Shown here: one piece after another, positions 8,749-19,500 of the stretch
Position numbering within the stretch: position 1 is the first letter of the stretch
Layout of the letters: each line of letters begins with the position of its first letter
Translations under genes and position numbers: made by a program
Origin: Pseudohongiella spirulinae
GTDB lineage: Bacteria > Pseudomonadota > Gammaproteobacteria > Pseudomonadales > Pseudohongiellaceae
Direction of reading: 5' to 3'
Assembly: GCF_001444425.1 (NCBI RefSeq)
Contig: NZ_CP013189.1
Span: 1,984,001-2,048,000 of the forward strand
Length of the DNA stretch: 64,000 nt
Notes under the pieces: model-generated
The model's database searches: none
Seen by the model: the letters and a program-made list of their open reading frames with translations, nothing else
What the model was told of the DNA's origin: nothing

Positions 8749-9449
8749 GCCTGGCCATCCACTGTGGCACCCTCAGCTGCCTGCTGCGCCGCCTCGCGCG
8801 CCGCACCGGTCTCGGGCAGCGTCACAAAATCACGCACATCGACGCGCCGGTCACCGTGCAGCGCTTCGACCAGCTTGGCAGACTCCTGCTCCAGACTCAG
8901 CACCAGCGAGTCCACTTTGCGGATAAAATAGCGATGGCAGGCGTAAGCCGGAATGGCCACCGTCAGGCCGGCTGCTGTGGTAATCAGAGCCTCCGAAATA
9001 CCACCGGCCAGGGCATTGGCATTGCCTGTTCCCTGAATCATGATTTCCGTAAACACACGTATCATGCCCACCACCGTGCCCAGCAGCCCCAGCAATGGCG
9101 TAATGGCTGCAATCGTGCCCAGCGTGCTCAGGTAGCGCTCCAATTCGTGGATAACAACCGCAGCGCTCTGCTCGATGGCGGCATTCATGGCCTCACGACC
9201 CTGGCGGGCGTGCAACAGACCGGCAGCCAGGATCTGCCCCAGAGGGGAAGCCAGGCGCAGTTCGCGCATCCGCGAGGAGTCCAGCTCACCGTTCTTGATC
9301 CAGGTCCACACCTGGCCAACGGCATAGCGCGGCACTATGCGATTGGTGCTGAGTGTCCAGAAGCGCTCGATGACAATTGCAATCGCCAGAATGGAGCACA
9401 GAATAATTGGCAGCATCAGCCAGCCACCGGCCATTACAATTTCTACCAC
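8745..9449 (-). CDS. exbB: MotA/TolQ/ExbB family proton-channel protein
   Basis: 234 residues with three hydrophobic segments: the N-terminal helix [17 protein letters not shown], then [18 protein letters not shown], then [22 protein letters not shown]; the last two are the conserved ExbB/TolQ pore helices. A GTG start at 9449 is chosen because GGAGG lies 9 nt upstream, inside the comEC 3' end; an ATG five codons later is possible. It is the partner of the following exbD. A hairpin (9461-9476) overlaps part of the ribosome-binding site. Confidence 0.93.
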   Translation of the reverse strand: MVEIVMAGGWLMLPIILCSILAIAIVIERFWTLSTNRIVPRYAVGQVWTWIKNGELDSSRMRELRLASPLGQILAAGLLHARQGREAMNAAIEQSAAVVIHELERYLSTLGTIAAITPLLGLLGTVVGMIRVFTEIMIQGTGNANALAGGISEALITTAAGLTVAIPAYACHRYFIRKVDSLVLSLEQESAKLVEALHGDRRVDVRDFVTLPETGAAREAAQQAAEGATVDGQA

Positions 9450-9453
9450 AACC

Positions 9454-11886
9454 TTAGCCTCCTGCAGAATTGCAGGCTACTTTACCATAATCGCCAGACG
9501 GGATGTTATGCCAGTAACGCCGACTGATCAGGCGATGCAGGGAAATCTGCGATGCGCACGGCTCCTCACGCACATGGATCTCGATGGCGCCATGATAATC
9601 AGTGCGCAGCACCTCTGCCCCCTGCTGCCGGGCACGCCCCAGAACTTCTTCGGCCGGATGCCCAAAGCGGTTACGGTACCCAGCAGACACCAGCAGCCAC
9701 CGGGGCTGAACCTGCTGCAGCCAGGCGATGGAGGATGAGGTATTACTGCCATGATGCGGCGCCAGCGCAAACTGGGCGTGCAAGCCGGGTCCATAATTCC
9801 GCACCAGGGCCCGCTCCGCCACCTGTTCAATATCGCCACTGAGCAACACGCGCTGCTGTCCTGCCGTGATCATCAGTACACAGGAACGGTCATTGATGGA
9901 ACGATAGACGCCGTCATCCGGATGAAGAATCTCGAACAGCACCTGATCCCACTGCCAGCGCTGTGCCGCACGACAGCGTCCGGCGCGCATGTCTGCACCC
10001 AGTCGCTCGGGTTCAGTACTCAGAACCTGCCGCACCGGCACTGCCCGCAGAACAGCATTCAGCCCGCCGAAGTGATCCTCATGCCAGTGGCTGATAATGA
10101 CCATGCTCAGCTCATTTATACCTTCATGTCTCAGCACCGGCAGGATGACATTGCGCCCGGCATCTGCCAGCTCACCCAGCCGGGGTCCGGCATCGTACAG
10201 AAGACTGTGATGTCGGGTATGAACCAGCACCGCCAGACCCTGCCCCACATCCAGCACCTGCAGGCGTAACTCACCTTCCGCCAGCAGCGCTCGAGACGAC
10301 GGCCAAAGTAGCGGCATTAACAACAAGGGTGCCGGCCAGCGCGGCAACAAGCCACGAGGCAGCAACACCAGAAGACAGGCCAATAAGGCAAATATTATGG
10401 TCGGCAGATCGGGCCTGAGTGGCTGCCAGACCGCCAATGGCACCGTGGCCGCTTTCTGCAGTACCTGAAAAAACAGCGCCAGTGCCCAGTCGGCAAACTG
10501 AAGCAACAGGACGCCCGCCTCACTCCAGACAGTGAGCAGCGCACTACCCGCCAGCGCCGCCGGCACCACCAGAAAGCTGACCCAGGGAATTGCCAGCATA
10601 TTGACCCCCGGCGACAGCAGCGACACCTGCCCGGTCCACAGCAGCAATGGCAACAGCAGACCGATGCTGACGACCCATTGAGGCCTGATCCACTGCTGCC
10701 AGACATGCCGCCAGGGTCGGCCGGAAGCGCCCGGCTCAATACGTCCCGCAAAGCACAGCAGCAAGGTCGCGACAGCCGTAAAAGATAACCAGAAGCCTGC
10801 CTGCGTGGCGGCCAGTGGATCGAGCCACAACACCACACTCATCGCCAGCAACAGACTGTAGCTGGGCAAAAAACGCCGACCCAGCAAGTGGCCCGCCATA
10901 ATCAGGGTCACCATGATCGTGGCTCGTTGCGTGGGCAGCGAAAATCCTGCCAGCGCACTATACAGGGTGGCCGCCACTATGGCTGCCACGGCGCCAAGTC
11001 GCTGCGCCGGCACCCGGCTGATGAGGGCCGTGCTGATGCGACTGAGCAGGTTTATCAGCCAGTAGGCCATCAGCGCCACAAACCCCACATGCAGACCGGA
11101 AATCACCAGCAGATGATTGGTGCCTGTGTTGCTCAGCAGAAGCCACTGATCATCACTGATGCCGCGACGGTCACCGGCCACCAGGGCTGACAGCACGCCG
11201 GGGTGATTGAGTTTGACTGCCGGCTCCTGAGCCAGTTCATGCAGACGATTGATTAGCGCCTGGCGAACACGATCAATGTGCCAGATCGCGCCCGGTCGCT
11301 TTTGATTCAGCGATGTCTCGCGCACGTAGCCGCGCGCTACGATACCCCGTTGAGCCTGCACCGCCGAAAAATCCCGGGTGCCCGGGTTTGACAGACCATG
11401 CACCCGGCTCATGCGCACCCGCAGCCGCCACTGATCACCGCTGTTCAGAGGCAATTGGCTGTAGTCGTTCAGAACAATACGATGGCCGGTCAGGACTGGC
11501 GGCTGATCATCGCAGTCAGCGGGGTCCAGACGAAAGCAGTTATGGCGAACCCGAAATTCAAATTGCTGATAGCGCGCCTGTTGACTGACCAGCCCCGTGA
11601 CTGTCCCGCTCACCCAGAAATCGCGCCCCTCCAAGGAGGTGGGTAATTGATGTGCCTGGAGCTGCAGGCCATGATGCAGCGCACTGCCCAGCCCCAGCCA
11701 TGCCACCAGCGCCAGACAGCTCAGCGTCCGCCACAGCGAATCGGGCGCCAGCAGATAAATGGCGGATAGCAGCACAACACACAACACCAGCACACTGCCA
11801 ACAATCGCCGGCGACCAGGCTGGCAGGGCAGACCACCAGCCCGGCAACATCAAACCCAGACAAAACAACAACATTGCGGTGCGCAT
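9454..11886 (-). CDS. comEC: ComEC/Rec2 DNA-uptake channel protein
   Basis: Inner-membrane channel carrying single-stranded DNA into the cytoplasm during natural transformation. At 810 residues it has the three expected parts: an N-terminal DUF4131-like region, the polytopic Competence domain (LVISGLHVGFVALMAYWL onward), and a C-terminal metallo-beta-lactamase-like domain with SHWHEDHFGG around H600 and a late LAPHHGSNTSS motif. The intact length and metal-binding motif suggest it is functional. It is followed by exbB after 4 bp and preceded by lolC after 63 bp. Confidence 0.94.
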   Translation of the reverse strand: MRTAMLLFCLGLMLPGWWSALPAWSPAIVGSVLVLCVVLLSAIYLLAPDSLWRTLSCLALVAWLGLGSALHHGLQLQAHQLPTSLEGRDFWVSGTVTGLVSQQARYQQFEFRVRHNCFRLDPADCDDQPPVLTGHRIVLNDYSQLPLNSGDQWRLRVRMSRVHGLSNPGTRDFSAVQAQRGIVARGYVRETSLNQKRPGAIWHIDRVRQALINRLHELAQEPAVKLNHPGVLSALVAGDRRGISDDQWLLLSNTGTNHLLVISGLHVGFVALMAYWLINLLSRISTALISRVPAQRLGAVAAIVAATLYSALAGFSLPTQRATIMVTLIMAGHLLGRRFLPSYSLLLAMSVVLWLDPLAATQAGFWLSFTAVATLLLCFAGRIEPGASGRPWRHVWQQWIRPQWVVSIGLLLPLLLWTGQVSLLSPGVNMLAIPWVSFLVVPAALAGSALLTVWSEAGVLLLQFADWALALFFQVLQKAATVPLAVWQPLRPDLPTIIFALLACLLVLLPRGLLPRWPAPLLLMPLLWPSSRALLAEGELRLQVLDVGQGLAVLVHTRHHSLLYDAGPRLGELADAGRNVILPVLRHEGINELSMVIISHWHEDHFGGLNAVLRAVPVRQVLSTEPERLGADMRAGRCRAAQRWQWDQVLFEILHPDDGVYRSINDRSCVLMITAGQQRVLLSGDIEQVAERALVRNYGPGLHAQFALAPHHGSNTSSSIAWLQQVQPRWLLVSAGYRNRFGHPAEEVLGRARQQGAEVLRTDYHGAIEIHVREEPCASQISLHRLISRRYWHNIPSGDYGKVACNSAGG

Positions 11887-11949
11887 CCCTGCCCGCTCCC
11901 TAACTGGCCTGTCTGTCTGTTATAGACTATGGGACAGCCCGCTGCGCGG

Positions 11950-13218
11950 CTATTCGGCGCGCAGTGCCTCTGCAGGCAGAACGCGGGAGGCACGCCAGGC
12001 CGGGTACAGGCTGGCCAGCAGACACAGGCACATGACGCCGCCGCTGATCAGCAGCAGATCCTGCCAACGCACCTGGGAGGGCAGAAAATCGACCGGATAC
12101 ACATCCGCGCTCAACAATTGTGTACCGCTCCAGCCCTCGAAGGCCGCAAACAGATCGCTGACGTTCAGCGCCAGCACCGTCCCTATCGCAAGGCCCAGCA
12201 CCGTCCCGATCAGCCCGATCAGGGCACCCTGCAGCACAAATACGCGTCCGATCATGCCCGGCGGCGCGCCCATGGTGCGTAAAATGGCGATATCCCCGCG
12301 TTTGTCGCGCACAATCATGACCAGACTGACAATCAGGTTGAAGGCCGCCACCGCCACCAGCAACCATAACAGCAGCCCCACGATGGTGCGAGACAGACGA
12401 ATATTCTCGTAGATACTGCCGAACCATTGCGTCCAGGTCTGCACGTAAAAACCCTGTGGCAGCGCGGCCTCCAGTTGTGGGCGCAGGCGGTTGACCGCCA
12501 GCACATCATCGGTGCGCAGACGCAGGGCGTTGAAGCTGTCAGGCTGCCGGTACAGGGCCTGCGCATCGGGCAGCGCAATCATGATCAGCCGCTCGTCCAG
12601 CTCCTGAGTGCCCACCCGATAGATTCCGGCCACGGTGAAGCGGCGTTGCACCGGCATGGGCGCGATCGGGTTAATGGACACATTGAGACTGTAGAGCGTG
12701 ACACTGTCGCCCAGCCCGACTCCAAGTTGCTGCGCCAGGGTCTGGCCCATGACCACCTGAAAACGCTGTTCCGCCAGGGCCTGAATGGAGCCCTGCTGCA
12801 TGAAACGCCCCAACTGTGACATCTGCTGCTCGCGTTGCGGATCGATGCCATTAACCAGCACACCCCGACTGCCGGCATCGGTGGCCAGCACACCGTTCAC
12901 TTCAAGCACCGGCGCTGTTGCCAATACGCCATCAACGGCGCGAAGCTGTTCATCCAGTGACAGCCAGTCGCGGCTGCGCGGCTTTTCGTTTGTTATCACA
13001 CTGGCATGCGGCAGCACGCCCAGCACATTCTCACGCACTTCACGATCGAAGCCATTCATCACTGACAGCACGGTGATCAATATGGCCACGCTCAATGTCA
13101 GTCCGCTGATCGTCAGCGCCGACATAAAGCTGACCAATTGGCTGTGCTGGGCGCCCACACTGACATACCGCAGTGCGATGCGCCCGGACAGGCCGGGAAT
13201 CAGCTGAGATTCAGACAT
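11950..13218 (-). CDS. lolC: Lipoprotein-releasing ABC transporter permease (LolC/LolE family), second copy
   Basis: Membrane subunit of the complex that releases outer-membrane lipoproteins from the inner membrane to LolA. The 422-residue protein has one N-terminal helix ([25 protein letters not shown]), a large MacB-like periplasmic domain, and three C-terminal helices with the [11 protein letters not shown] motif. The ATG at 13218 (MSESQLIPG) overlaps the lolD stop by 8 nt; upstream in-frame codons lie inside lolD. Which of the two permeases is LolC and which is LolE cannot be decided here; the order permease-lolD-permease is the usual one. Confidence 0.92.
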   Translation of the reverse strand: MSESQLIPGLSGRIALRYVSVGAQHSQLVSFMSALTISGLTLSVAILITVLSVMNGFDREVRENVLGVLPHASVITNEKPRSRDWLSLDEQLRAVDGVLATAPVLEVNGVLATDAGSRGVLVNGIDPQREQQMSQLGRFMQQGSIQALAEQRFQVVMGQTLAQQLGVGLGDSVTLYSLNVSINPIAPMPVQRRFTVAGIYRVGTQELDERLIMIALPDAQALYRQPDSFNALRLRTDDVLAVNRLRPQLEAALPQGFYVQTWTQWFGSIYENIRLSRTIVGLLLWLLVAVAAFNLIVSLVMIVRDKRGDIAILRTMGAPPGMIGRVFVLQGALIGLIGTVLGLAIGTVLALNVSDLFAAFEGWSGTQLLSADVYPVDFLPSQVRWQDLLLISGGVMCLCLLASLYPAWRASRVLPAEALRAE

Positions 13219-13906
13219 CGCTGGCCGCTTCCAGCCGGCCATTGTCCAGCAACAGAACACGATCCAGACTGGCGGCAAAGCGCTCGTCGTGGGTCACTAC
13301 CACAAAACTGGTTGCCAGGGTCTGATTCAGTGTCTTCATTAACTGATGGATACCTTCTGCCGTGCGCCGGTCCAGGTTGCCGGTGGGTTCATCCATCAGT
13401 ACACAGCGCGGCCCAGCCACCAGCGCACGGGCGATGGCCACGCGCTGCCGTTCGCCGCCGGACAGCTCTGAGGGTTTATGGTCCAGTCGGTGACTGAGGC
13501 CAACCTGTTCAAGCAACTCACTGGCCCTCTTTCTGGCCTGGTCGATGCCCTGCCCGCCAATCAACAAGGGCATGGCGACATTTTCAAGCGCGCTGAACTC
13601 TCCCAACAGGTGATGAAACTGATAAACAAAACCCAGATCCTGGTTACGCAACAGGCCACGCTGCTTTTCTGACAATTTCAGCATATCCTGACCGGCCACG
13701 TGAATCTGTCCGGCACTGGGCAGGTCCAGGCCGCCCAGCATATTGAGCAGAGTGGTTTTGCCAGAGCCGGAACTGCCGACAATGGCAACGCATTCGCCGG
13801 GCATCACATCCAGATTGATATCGACCAGCACATCCACCTGTTGCGGCCCTTGCGTGTAGGACTTTTGCAGATGCCGACAGCTGATGACGGGCTCGGGGCT
13901 GTTCAA
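13211..13906 (-). CDS. lolD: Lipoprotein-releasing system ATP-binding protein
   Basis: ATPase of the LolCDE complex, 231 residues. Walker [10 protein letters not shown] at 44-52, the family-specific [24 protein letters not shown] stretch, ABC signature LSGGERQR and Walker [13 protein letters not shown] are all intact. It sits between the two permease genes, 40 bp after the first and overlapping the second by 8 nt. Confidence 0.96.
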   Translation of the reverse strand: MNSPEPVISCRHLQKSYTQGPQQVDVLVDINLDVMPGECVAIVGSSGSGKTTLLNMLGGLDLPSAGQIHVAGQDMLKLSEKQRGLLRNQDLGFVYQFHHLLGEFSALENVAMPLLIGGQGIDQARKRASELLEQVGLSHRLDHKPSELSGGERQRVAIARALVAGPRCVLMDEPTGNLDRRTAEGIHQLMKTLNQTLATSFVVVTHDERFAASLDRVLLLDNGRLEAASDV

Positions 13907-13946
13907 ACGCTTTCTCCTGGCATGTCAGATCCTGAAGTATTCAACA

Positions 13947-15188
13947 TTATTCGTAACGCAGCACGTCTGCCGGTTGCACACGCGAGGCGCGCCACGCCGG
14001 ATACAAAGTGGCCAGCAGACTGATCAGCAGCGCGCTAAGGCACACCAGCAACACGTCAGACCACAGCACCAGTGCGTCCAGATGGGCAATCATGTAAACA
14101 TTACCAGGCGCCACAAAGTTGTTGATAGCCCCTTCGAACCAGCGGGTTATGTGCTGCAGATTGGCCGCCAGCGCAATGCCACCTGCGGCGCCCAGCACCG
14201 TGCCCAGTATGCCGGCGGCAAACCCCTGAATCATAAATACAGCCATCACCGTAAAGCGCCCTGCGCCCATGGTACGTAAAATCGCGATATCGGCATTTTT
14301 ATCGGCCACCGCCATGACCAGCGTCGCCACTATGTTCACAGCTCCGATAATCACAATCATCAACAACATAAAGCCGGTGAGGATTTTCTCCATACGCAGC
14401 GCATCAAACAGACTGCGGCGCGACTCACTCCAACTGCTGACCGTATGCGGCTGATTATCCAGCGATGAGGCGGCCTGGCGGGCAATGGCGGCGGCTTCAA
14501 ACACGTCATCCACCTTCAGACGAATCTGCGTGACAGCACCGGGATCAGCGGCAAACAGCTGCTCAGCCGCTGGCAGGGAGATCAGCGCGATATTGTCGTT
14601 ATCATAAAAACCAAAATCAGCGACGCCCAGTACCCGAAAACTGCGGGCATCTTCTGTCTGGCGCTGCAGCAGACTGGCCAGTGGCGTGACAGATAACTGC
14701 ATGCCGGCATAAATGCCCAACTGCCCGGCCAGTCGGGTACCCAGGATCACCCCATCCGGCTGCCCTGACAGCTCTTGCAGCAAATCCTGCAACTGCGGAC
14801 TGGGACTATGTAGCACCTGCGTTTCAGTCTGTGCTGACACGCCGCGCACATTAACAAATTCGCCCCGCCCTTCAAAACGCAGCCAGGCTTCGGCCTGCAT
14901 GAAGGGCGCCGCGCCCAGAACGCCGGGCTGTGCCAACAGGCGTTCAATCGCCTGGTCGACACCCATGAATGACCCGTTCAGGCTGATGGCCGCATGCGGG
15001 ACGGCTTTGAGTGTTTCATCACGCATGGTCGCGGTTGACGCATTGATCACCGACAACACGGCAATCAGGGCCGCCACCCCCAGTGCCACGCCAAGCATGG
15101 AGATCAGCGACACAAAGGACATCAACTGATTTTTCTTGCGGGCCCGCACAAAGCGCAGGCCGACAAACAGGGCGACAGGCCTGAACAT
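13947..15188 (-). CDS. lolE: Lipoprotein-releasing ABC transporter permease (LolC/LolE family), first copy
   Basis: 413 residues, beginning MFRPVALFVGLRFVRARKKNQLMSFVSLISMLGVALGVAALI, the typical FtsX/MacB-fold N-terminus of Lol permeases. C-terminal helices include ILRTMGAGRF and end in a basic WRASRVQPADVLRYE tail that is also found in its paralogue ([15 protein letters not shown]). It starts 2 bp after the stop of the upstream recombinase-like gene, so translation is probably coupled to that gene. The E versus C assignment is uncertain. Confidence 0.92.
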   Translation of the reverse strand: MFRPVALFVGLRFVRARKKNQLMSFVSLISMLGVALGVAALIAVLSVINASTATMRDETLKAVPHAAISLNGSFMGVDQAIERLLAQPGVLGAAPFMQAEAWLRFEGRGEFVNVRGVSAQTETQVLHSPSPQLQDLLQELSGQPDGVILGTRLAGQLGIYAGMQLSVTPLASLLQRQTEDARSFRVLGVADFGFYDNDNIALISLPAAEQLFAADPGAVTQIRLKVDDVFEAAAIARQAASSLDNQPHTVSSWSESRRSLFDALRMEKILTGFMLLMIVIIGAVNIVATLVMAVADKNADIAILRTMGAGRFTVMAVFMIQGFAAGILGTVLGAAGGIALAANLQHITRWFEGAINNFVAPGNVYMIAHLDALVLWSDVLLVCLSALLISLLATLYPAWRASRVQPADVLRYE

Positions 15189-15190
15189 GC

Positions 15191-15919
15191 TCAGCGTTTC
15201 ACTCCCTGTTGCGTCGGCTGCCCATCTCTCTCATCACGCTGCAGGACACGCTGCACGGTCTTGAAACTGATTGGAGCGACAGGCGTGCTGACCTTGCGCG
15301 CGATAACGCGCAGCGAATGCCCCTGACTGCGAAGTTGCCGTATCTGCTTTAACACCCGTTGCTCCAGAGGATTCTCCACCAGCTTGCCATTGCTGTGCAC
15401 CATGTATCCAAACGGTTTAGTGCCGCCCAGAAAGCGGCCTTTGTTGCGCTGTTCGTGTTTAACCTTGCGCATGCGTTCGGCACCGCGGCGCATTTCGACA
15501 CGTGCCAGGCTGGCCAGCATGACATCAGAATCCACCCGGGTGCGAATCAGCGTGCGGGTTTGACTGAGTTCGGCATTAAATTCAACAACATGCAGGCAGA
15601 CATCGTGCTCACGCAGCCAATCCAGGGTCAGCAGCAGATCCTGCGCACCATTGACCAGTCGCTGCAGGCTGTGCACCACAACATCACTGCCCGGTGCGGG
15701 ACGCCAGCCGTCTCCGGTATAACCGGCTGCCAGTCTCTGACTGAAACCGGCGCGCCAGTCACGGCTGCTTTCCCGAATCCAGATGGGTTCCGCCCAGCCC
15801 TGAGCCTCACAATAGTTGATAATCTGCGCCAATTCAGCAGGGTCACTGAATCCCATCGGCAAATCCGGATCGGAGTCCTGTTCAAAGGCAGAGAGACGCT
15901 GATAGGCATAAATCTTCAT
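15191..15919 (-). CDS. Serine recombinase-like protein (resolvase/invertase family)
   Basis: 242 residues. Residues 1-150 resemble the resolvase catalytic domain: YQRLS with R8 and S10 in the place of the catalytic pair, DWRAG (R56), VVHSLQRL with R87 where gamma-delta resolvase has R68, and an ASLARVEMRRGAERMR segment like its E-helix start. The second active-site arginine (R71 in gamma-delta) appears to be Asn90. Then come GGTKPFGY and a short helix-turn-helix-like end (SLRVIARKVS...FKTVQRVLQ), like the Recombinase domain of larger enzymes but truncated. Activity is doubtful. It is the first gene of the lolE-lolD-lolC operon with a 2-bp gap, an unusual place for a recombinase. Confidence 0.72.
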   Translation of the reverse strand: MKIYAYQRLSAFEQDSDPDLPMGFSDPAELAQIINYCEAQGWAEPIWIRESSRDWRAGFSQRLAAGYTGDGWRPAPGSDVVVHSLQRLVNGAQDLLLTLDWLREHDVCLHVVEFNAELSQTRTLIRTRVDSDVMLASLARVEMRRGAERMRKVKHEQRNKGRFLGGTKPFGYMVHSNGKLVENPLEQRVLKQIRQLRSQGHSLRVIARKVSTPVAPISFKTVQRVLQRDERDGQPTQQGVKR

Positions 15920-15990
15920 GGCCGGATTCTAGTCGAGCCCTGCAGCGAAAACAAACCGCCCGTGCATGGCTCCGGGGATAAATTAACTGT

Positions 15991-16019
15991 TTGAATATTC
16001 TGGAACATGCTGCTATAGT
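15991..16019 (+). promoter_or_regulatory. Sigma-70-type promoter of rne
   Basis: TTGAAT (15991-15996), a 17-bp spacer and TATAGT (16014-16019). This would start transcription near 16026, about 525 nt before the rne ATG. No better promoter is seen closer to the gene, but others are possible. Confidence 0.6.
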
Positions 16020-16025
16020 CGCGGA

Positions 16026-16550
16026 GCTGCAAAGCAGACAGATTTTAGATAATTCCGCCGCACCTTCGGCGATGAAGATTTTAAGATTGCTAGTTACTGA
16101 TAGTTACTTTTTTTAACGGTAACCGGATCCGGCAACGCTGCGTGACAACACGACAGCCCGGAGCCCAGAAGATGATTTCCAGCGGAAGCCCGATAGACGG
16201 CTTCCTGCAGACCGCACCCGGTGGAGTTTCAGTCCAATAGCTGAGCCCGGGGTCGGCACGCCGGGCAAAGCACGGCACGAACAGACGGATTGCGCGCAGC
16301 GCCCTGTCGCCACAAACAAGATGTGAGTGATATGGTTGGCGCACGACGCAATCGGATTAATGGTTATTTTGAGTTAACAGTACACTGAGACACGCTCCAG
16401 AACACCTGTAAACCATTGCTCCTCATGGTCTTTTGATCCACGCAAGTTGTGATCATAGCCGCCTGTCCGCGCCATTGAGTGCTCCCGCACTGCGCCTGAC
16501 ATCATTTTCTTCTGGCCTCCCCGGTCTGGTTCAACAGAGATGTGAATCAA
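16026..16550 (+). promoter_or_regulatory. Long structured 5' leader of rne
   Basis: No convincing gene occupies this stretch between the divergent recombinase-like gene and rne. It contains several clear stem-loops: CTGC/GCAG (16027-16037), CGCCG/CGGCG (16056-16071), GGAAGCC/GGCTTCC (16184-16205) and GCCCGG/CCGGGC (16245-16266). In E. coli a 361-nt rne leader lets RNase E cleave its own mRNA, and Pseudomonas has a distinct conserved rne leader motif. Position, length and stem content suggest the same feedback role here. I did not recognise a known family by sequence. Confidence 0.5.
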
Positions 16551-19500
16551 ATGAAGAGAATGTTAATCAATGCAACTCAGGAAGAAGAGTTGCGTGTTGC
16601 CCTGGTCGATGGGCAAAAACTTTACGACCTGGATATCGAAAATCGCACCCGGGTTCAGAAAAAAGCCAGCATATTCAAGGGCCGCATCACCCGGGTTGAA
16701 CCCAGTCTGGAAGCGGCCTTTGTTGATTTTGGCGCCGAGCGCCACGGTTTTCTGCCGTTAAAGGAGATTGCCCCGGAATATTTCAGCAACAAGGGTGACG
16801 GCGGCCGCGTCAACATTAAAGAGGCCGTTGCCGAAGGCACCGAAGTCATCATTCAGGTGGAAAAAGAAGAGCGCGGCAACAAGGGCGCAGCACTGACCAC
16901 CTTTATCAGCCTGGCTGGACGCTACCTGGTGCTGATGCCCAACAACCCGCGCGCCGGCGGCATTTCGCGCCGCATTGAGGGCGACGAGCGCTCAGAGATC
17001 CGCGAAGCCATCAACAGCCTGAACATTCCGGACGGCATGGGCATCATTGTACGCACCGCCGGCGTGGGCAAAAGTCAGGAAGAACTGCAGTGGGATATGG
17101 ATTATCTGCTGTCACTGTGGCGCTCCATTACCGAAGCCTCGGCTGAGAAAAAAGCCCCCTTCCTGGTTTATCAGGAAAGCAATGTCATTATCCGCTGCAT
17201 CCGTGACTACCTGCGCCAGGACATCGGCGAGGTACTGTTTGACACCAAAGAATCCTACGAAGAAGCGCTGAACTTTGTGCGCCAGGTCATGCCGCACTAC
17301 GAATCACGCATCAAGCATTATCAGGATGCGCTGCCGCTGTTTAATCGCTATCAGATCGAGAATCAGATTGAATCGGCCTTCCAGCGCGAAGTGAAACTGC
17401 CCTCCGGCGGTTCCATCGTGATTGATCCGACCGAGGCACTGATCTCCATCGACATCAACTCCTCGCGCGCAACCCGCGGTTCAGACATCGAAGAAACCGC
17501 ACTGAACACCAACCTGGAAGCGGCTGATGAGATTGCCCGTCAACTACGTCTGCGTGATATGGGCGGCCTGGTGGTCATCGACTTTATCGATATGTCGTCT
17601 ACCCGCAACCAGAAGGAAGTGGAAAACCGCATGCGTGATGCGCTGGAAGCGGATCGCGCGCGTGTGCAGGTGGGCCGTATTTCCCGTTTTGGTCTGCTGG
17701 AGATGTCACGTCAGCGTCTGCGTCCCTCTCTGGAAGAGACCAATGCCGTAGTTTGCCCGCGCTGCAGCGGCCAGGGCACGATCCGTGATGTGAAGTCACT
17801 GTGTCTGTCCATCCTGCGTATTCTGCAGGAAGAGGCCAACAAGAAGAAAAGCGCCGAGATCCGCGCCATTGTGCCCTTGAATGTCGCCTCTTACCTGCTG
17901 AACGAAAAGCGCAATGTGGTGGCTGGCATCGAGCAGCAGAGCAAGACCCGCCTGCTGATCATCCCTAATCCAAACATGGAAACACCGCACTTTGACATTC
18001 AGAGCCTGAGCCCACAGGAAGGCGGCGTGTCGCTGGCCAGCTTCGAGATCGAGACTGATCAGGACCAGAGCGAAGAGATTGTGCAGGCGCAGAAGCCTCT
18101 GCAAGTGCAGCAGGCCGCAGTGCAGGCACCTACCATTGCCCAGGCACCGGCGCCTCGTCCGGTAGCGGCTGAAAAGCAGCGCCCTGCCGAGAAAAAAGGC
18201 TTCCTGGGTTCATTGTTGTCTGTGTTTGGCGGGCTGTTCTCAGGTGCCGCCAACGACGAAGAGTCGGAGACTGACGACAAGCAGAAAGAGCGCAGCAACA
18301 ATAATCGCAGTCGCAACAACAACCGTCGTGACGGCAGCAATCGCAACCGTAACAGTCGCGGCGGACGAGGTGGTAACCGCGGTGATCGATCAGAGCGCAG
18401 TGATAAGCGCGATGGCGATAATGCGCAGGACGACAGTTCGCGCGGCACTCAGCAGCCCCAAAAAGCGGCTGAAGAGCGCAGCGACAAAGAGAACAAGGAC
18501 GGCGCAGACAAACCTTCGCGCGGTCGACGTCGCGGCGGGCGCAATCGCAACAAGAGCGATGAGGAGAAGGCCGGCAATCGTCAGGGCAGCAAGCCGGATC
18601 AGGAAGCGTCCGAGGGCGACGAGCAGGAAAACAGCAATCGCCGTCCGCGCGGTGAGCGCAAACCACGCAACACCACCAAGCGCGTGCGTGGACCGCATCC
18701 CGATGGCGAGCAGGCCACTGAGCAGTCAGCAGATGAGCAGCAAACCGCTGAACAGGCCGCAGTGCCTCAGGCAGAGCCGGTCACTGAGCAGGCCCCAGCC
18801 GCTGCCGCACCGGCCGAGCAATCCGAGTCCGCTGAAGCAGGCGAAACGTCGCCACAGACCGACGCCAGCACCGCTGAAGACGCCGATTCAACTGAAAAGC
18901 CCGTTAAACGTCGCCGCAGCCGTGGTGGTCGTTCACGTCGCGGCAGCAAAAACAAGGATGTGTCAGCCGACAACGCAAGCGCCGATGAGGCCAGCGGCGA
19001 TGAGACGAGCGCCGATAATGCCGGCGCAGACTCCGCAAGCTCTGACAGCGCAGAGGCTGAAGACACCGTCGCCAGCCAGGCACCCGCTGAGCAAACCTCT
19101 GCGGACGAAGCCATGAGCGAAGAAACAGCCGCCGTCGTCAAGAAGGTTGCCAAAGCGGCCAAGGCCGCCAGCGCCAAACAGGCGAAGGCAGCACGTGACA
19201 GCAAAGCCAAACCGGAAAGCAGCAGTGACGAACCGGTTGCAACAGAGCAGGCAACGGAGACTTCAGCAGAGACAACTGAGTCCGCTGAGATGCCGGCAGC
19301 TGCCGACGCAAATGCGCCAGAAACTGCAGACATAAAGGAAAAAGCGCCTGAATCGCCCCAGGCATCTGCACAGCCAGAGACAGAAAGCAAAGCTGACACT
19401 GCAGCGGAAACCAACACTGAAGCAGAGCAACCCGTTCAGACTGAACTTGCCGTAGAGACAGAAACGTCAGAAACCAAAACAGAGCCTGAACCCACACCTG

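Noticed and set aside
16090-16344. Small open frame on the minus strand in the rne leader
   Set aside because: Its sequence coincides with the leader stem-loops and shows no start signal or family match.
18767-19417. A 216-codon open frame antisense to the rne 3' half
   Set aside because: It is a Ser/Ala/Val-rich mirror of the low-complexity Ala/Glu tract of RNase E; no ribosome-binding site or family resemblance.
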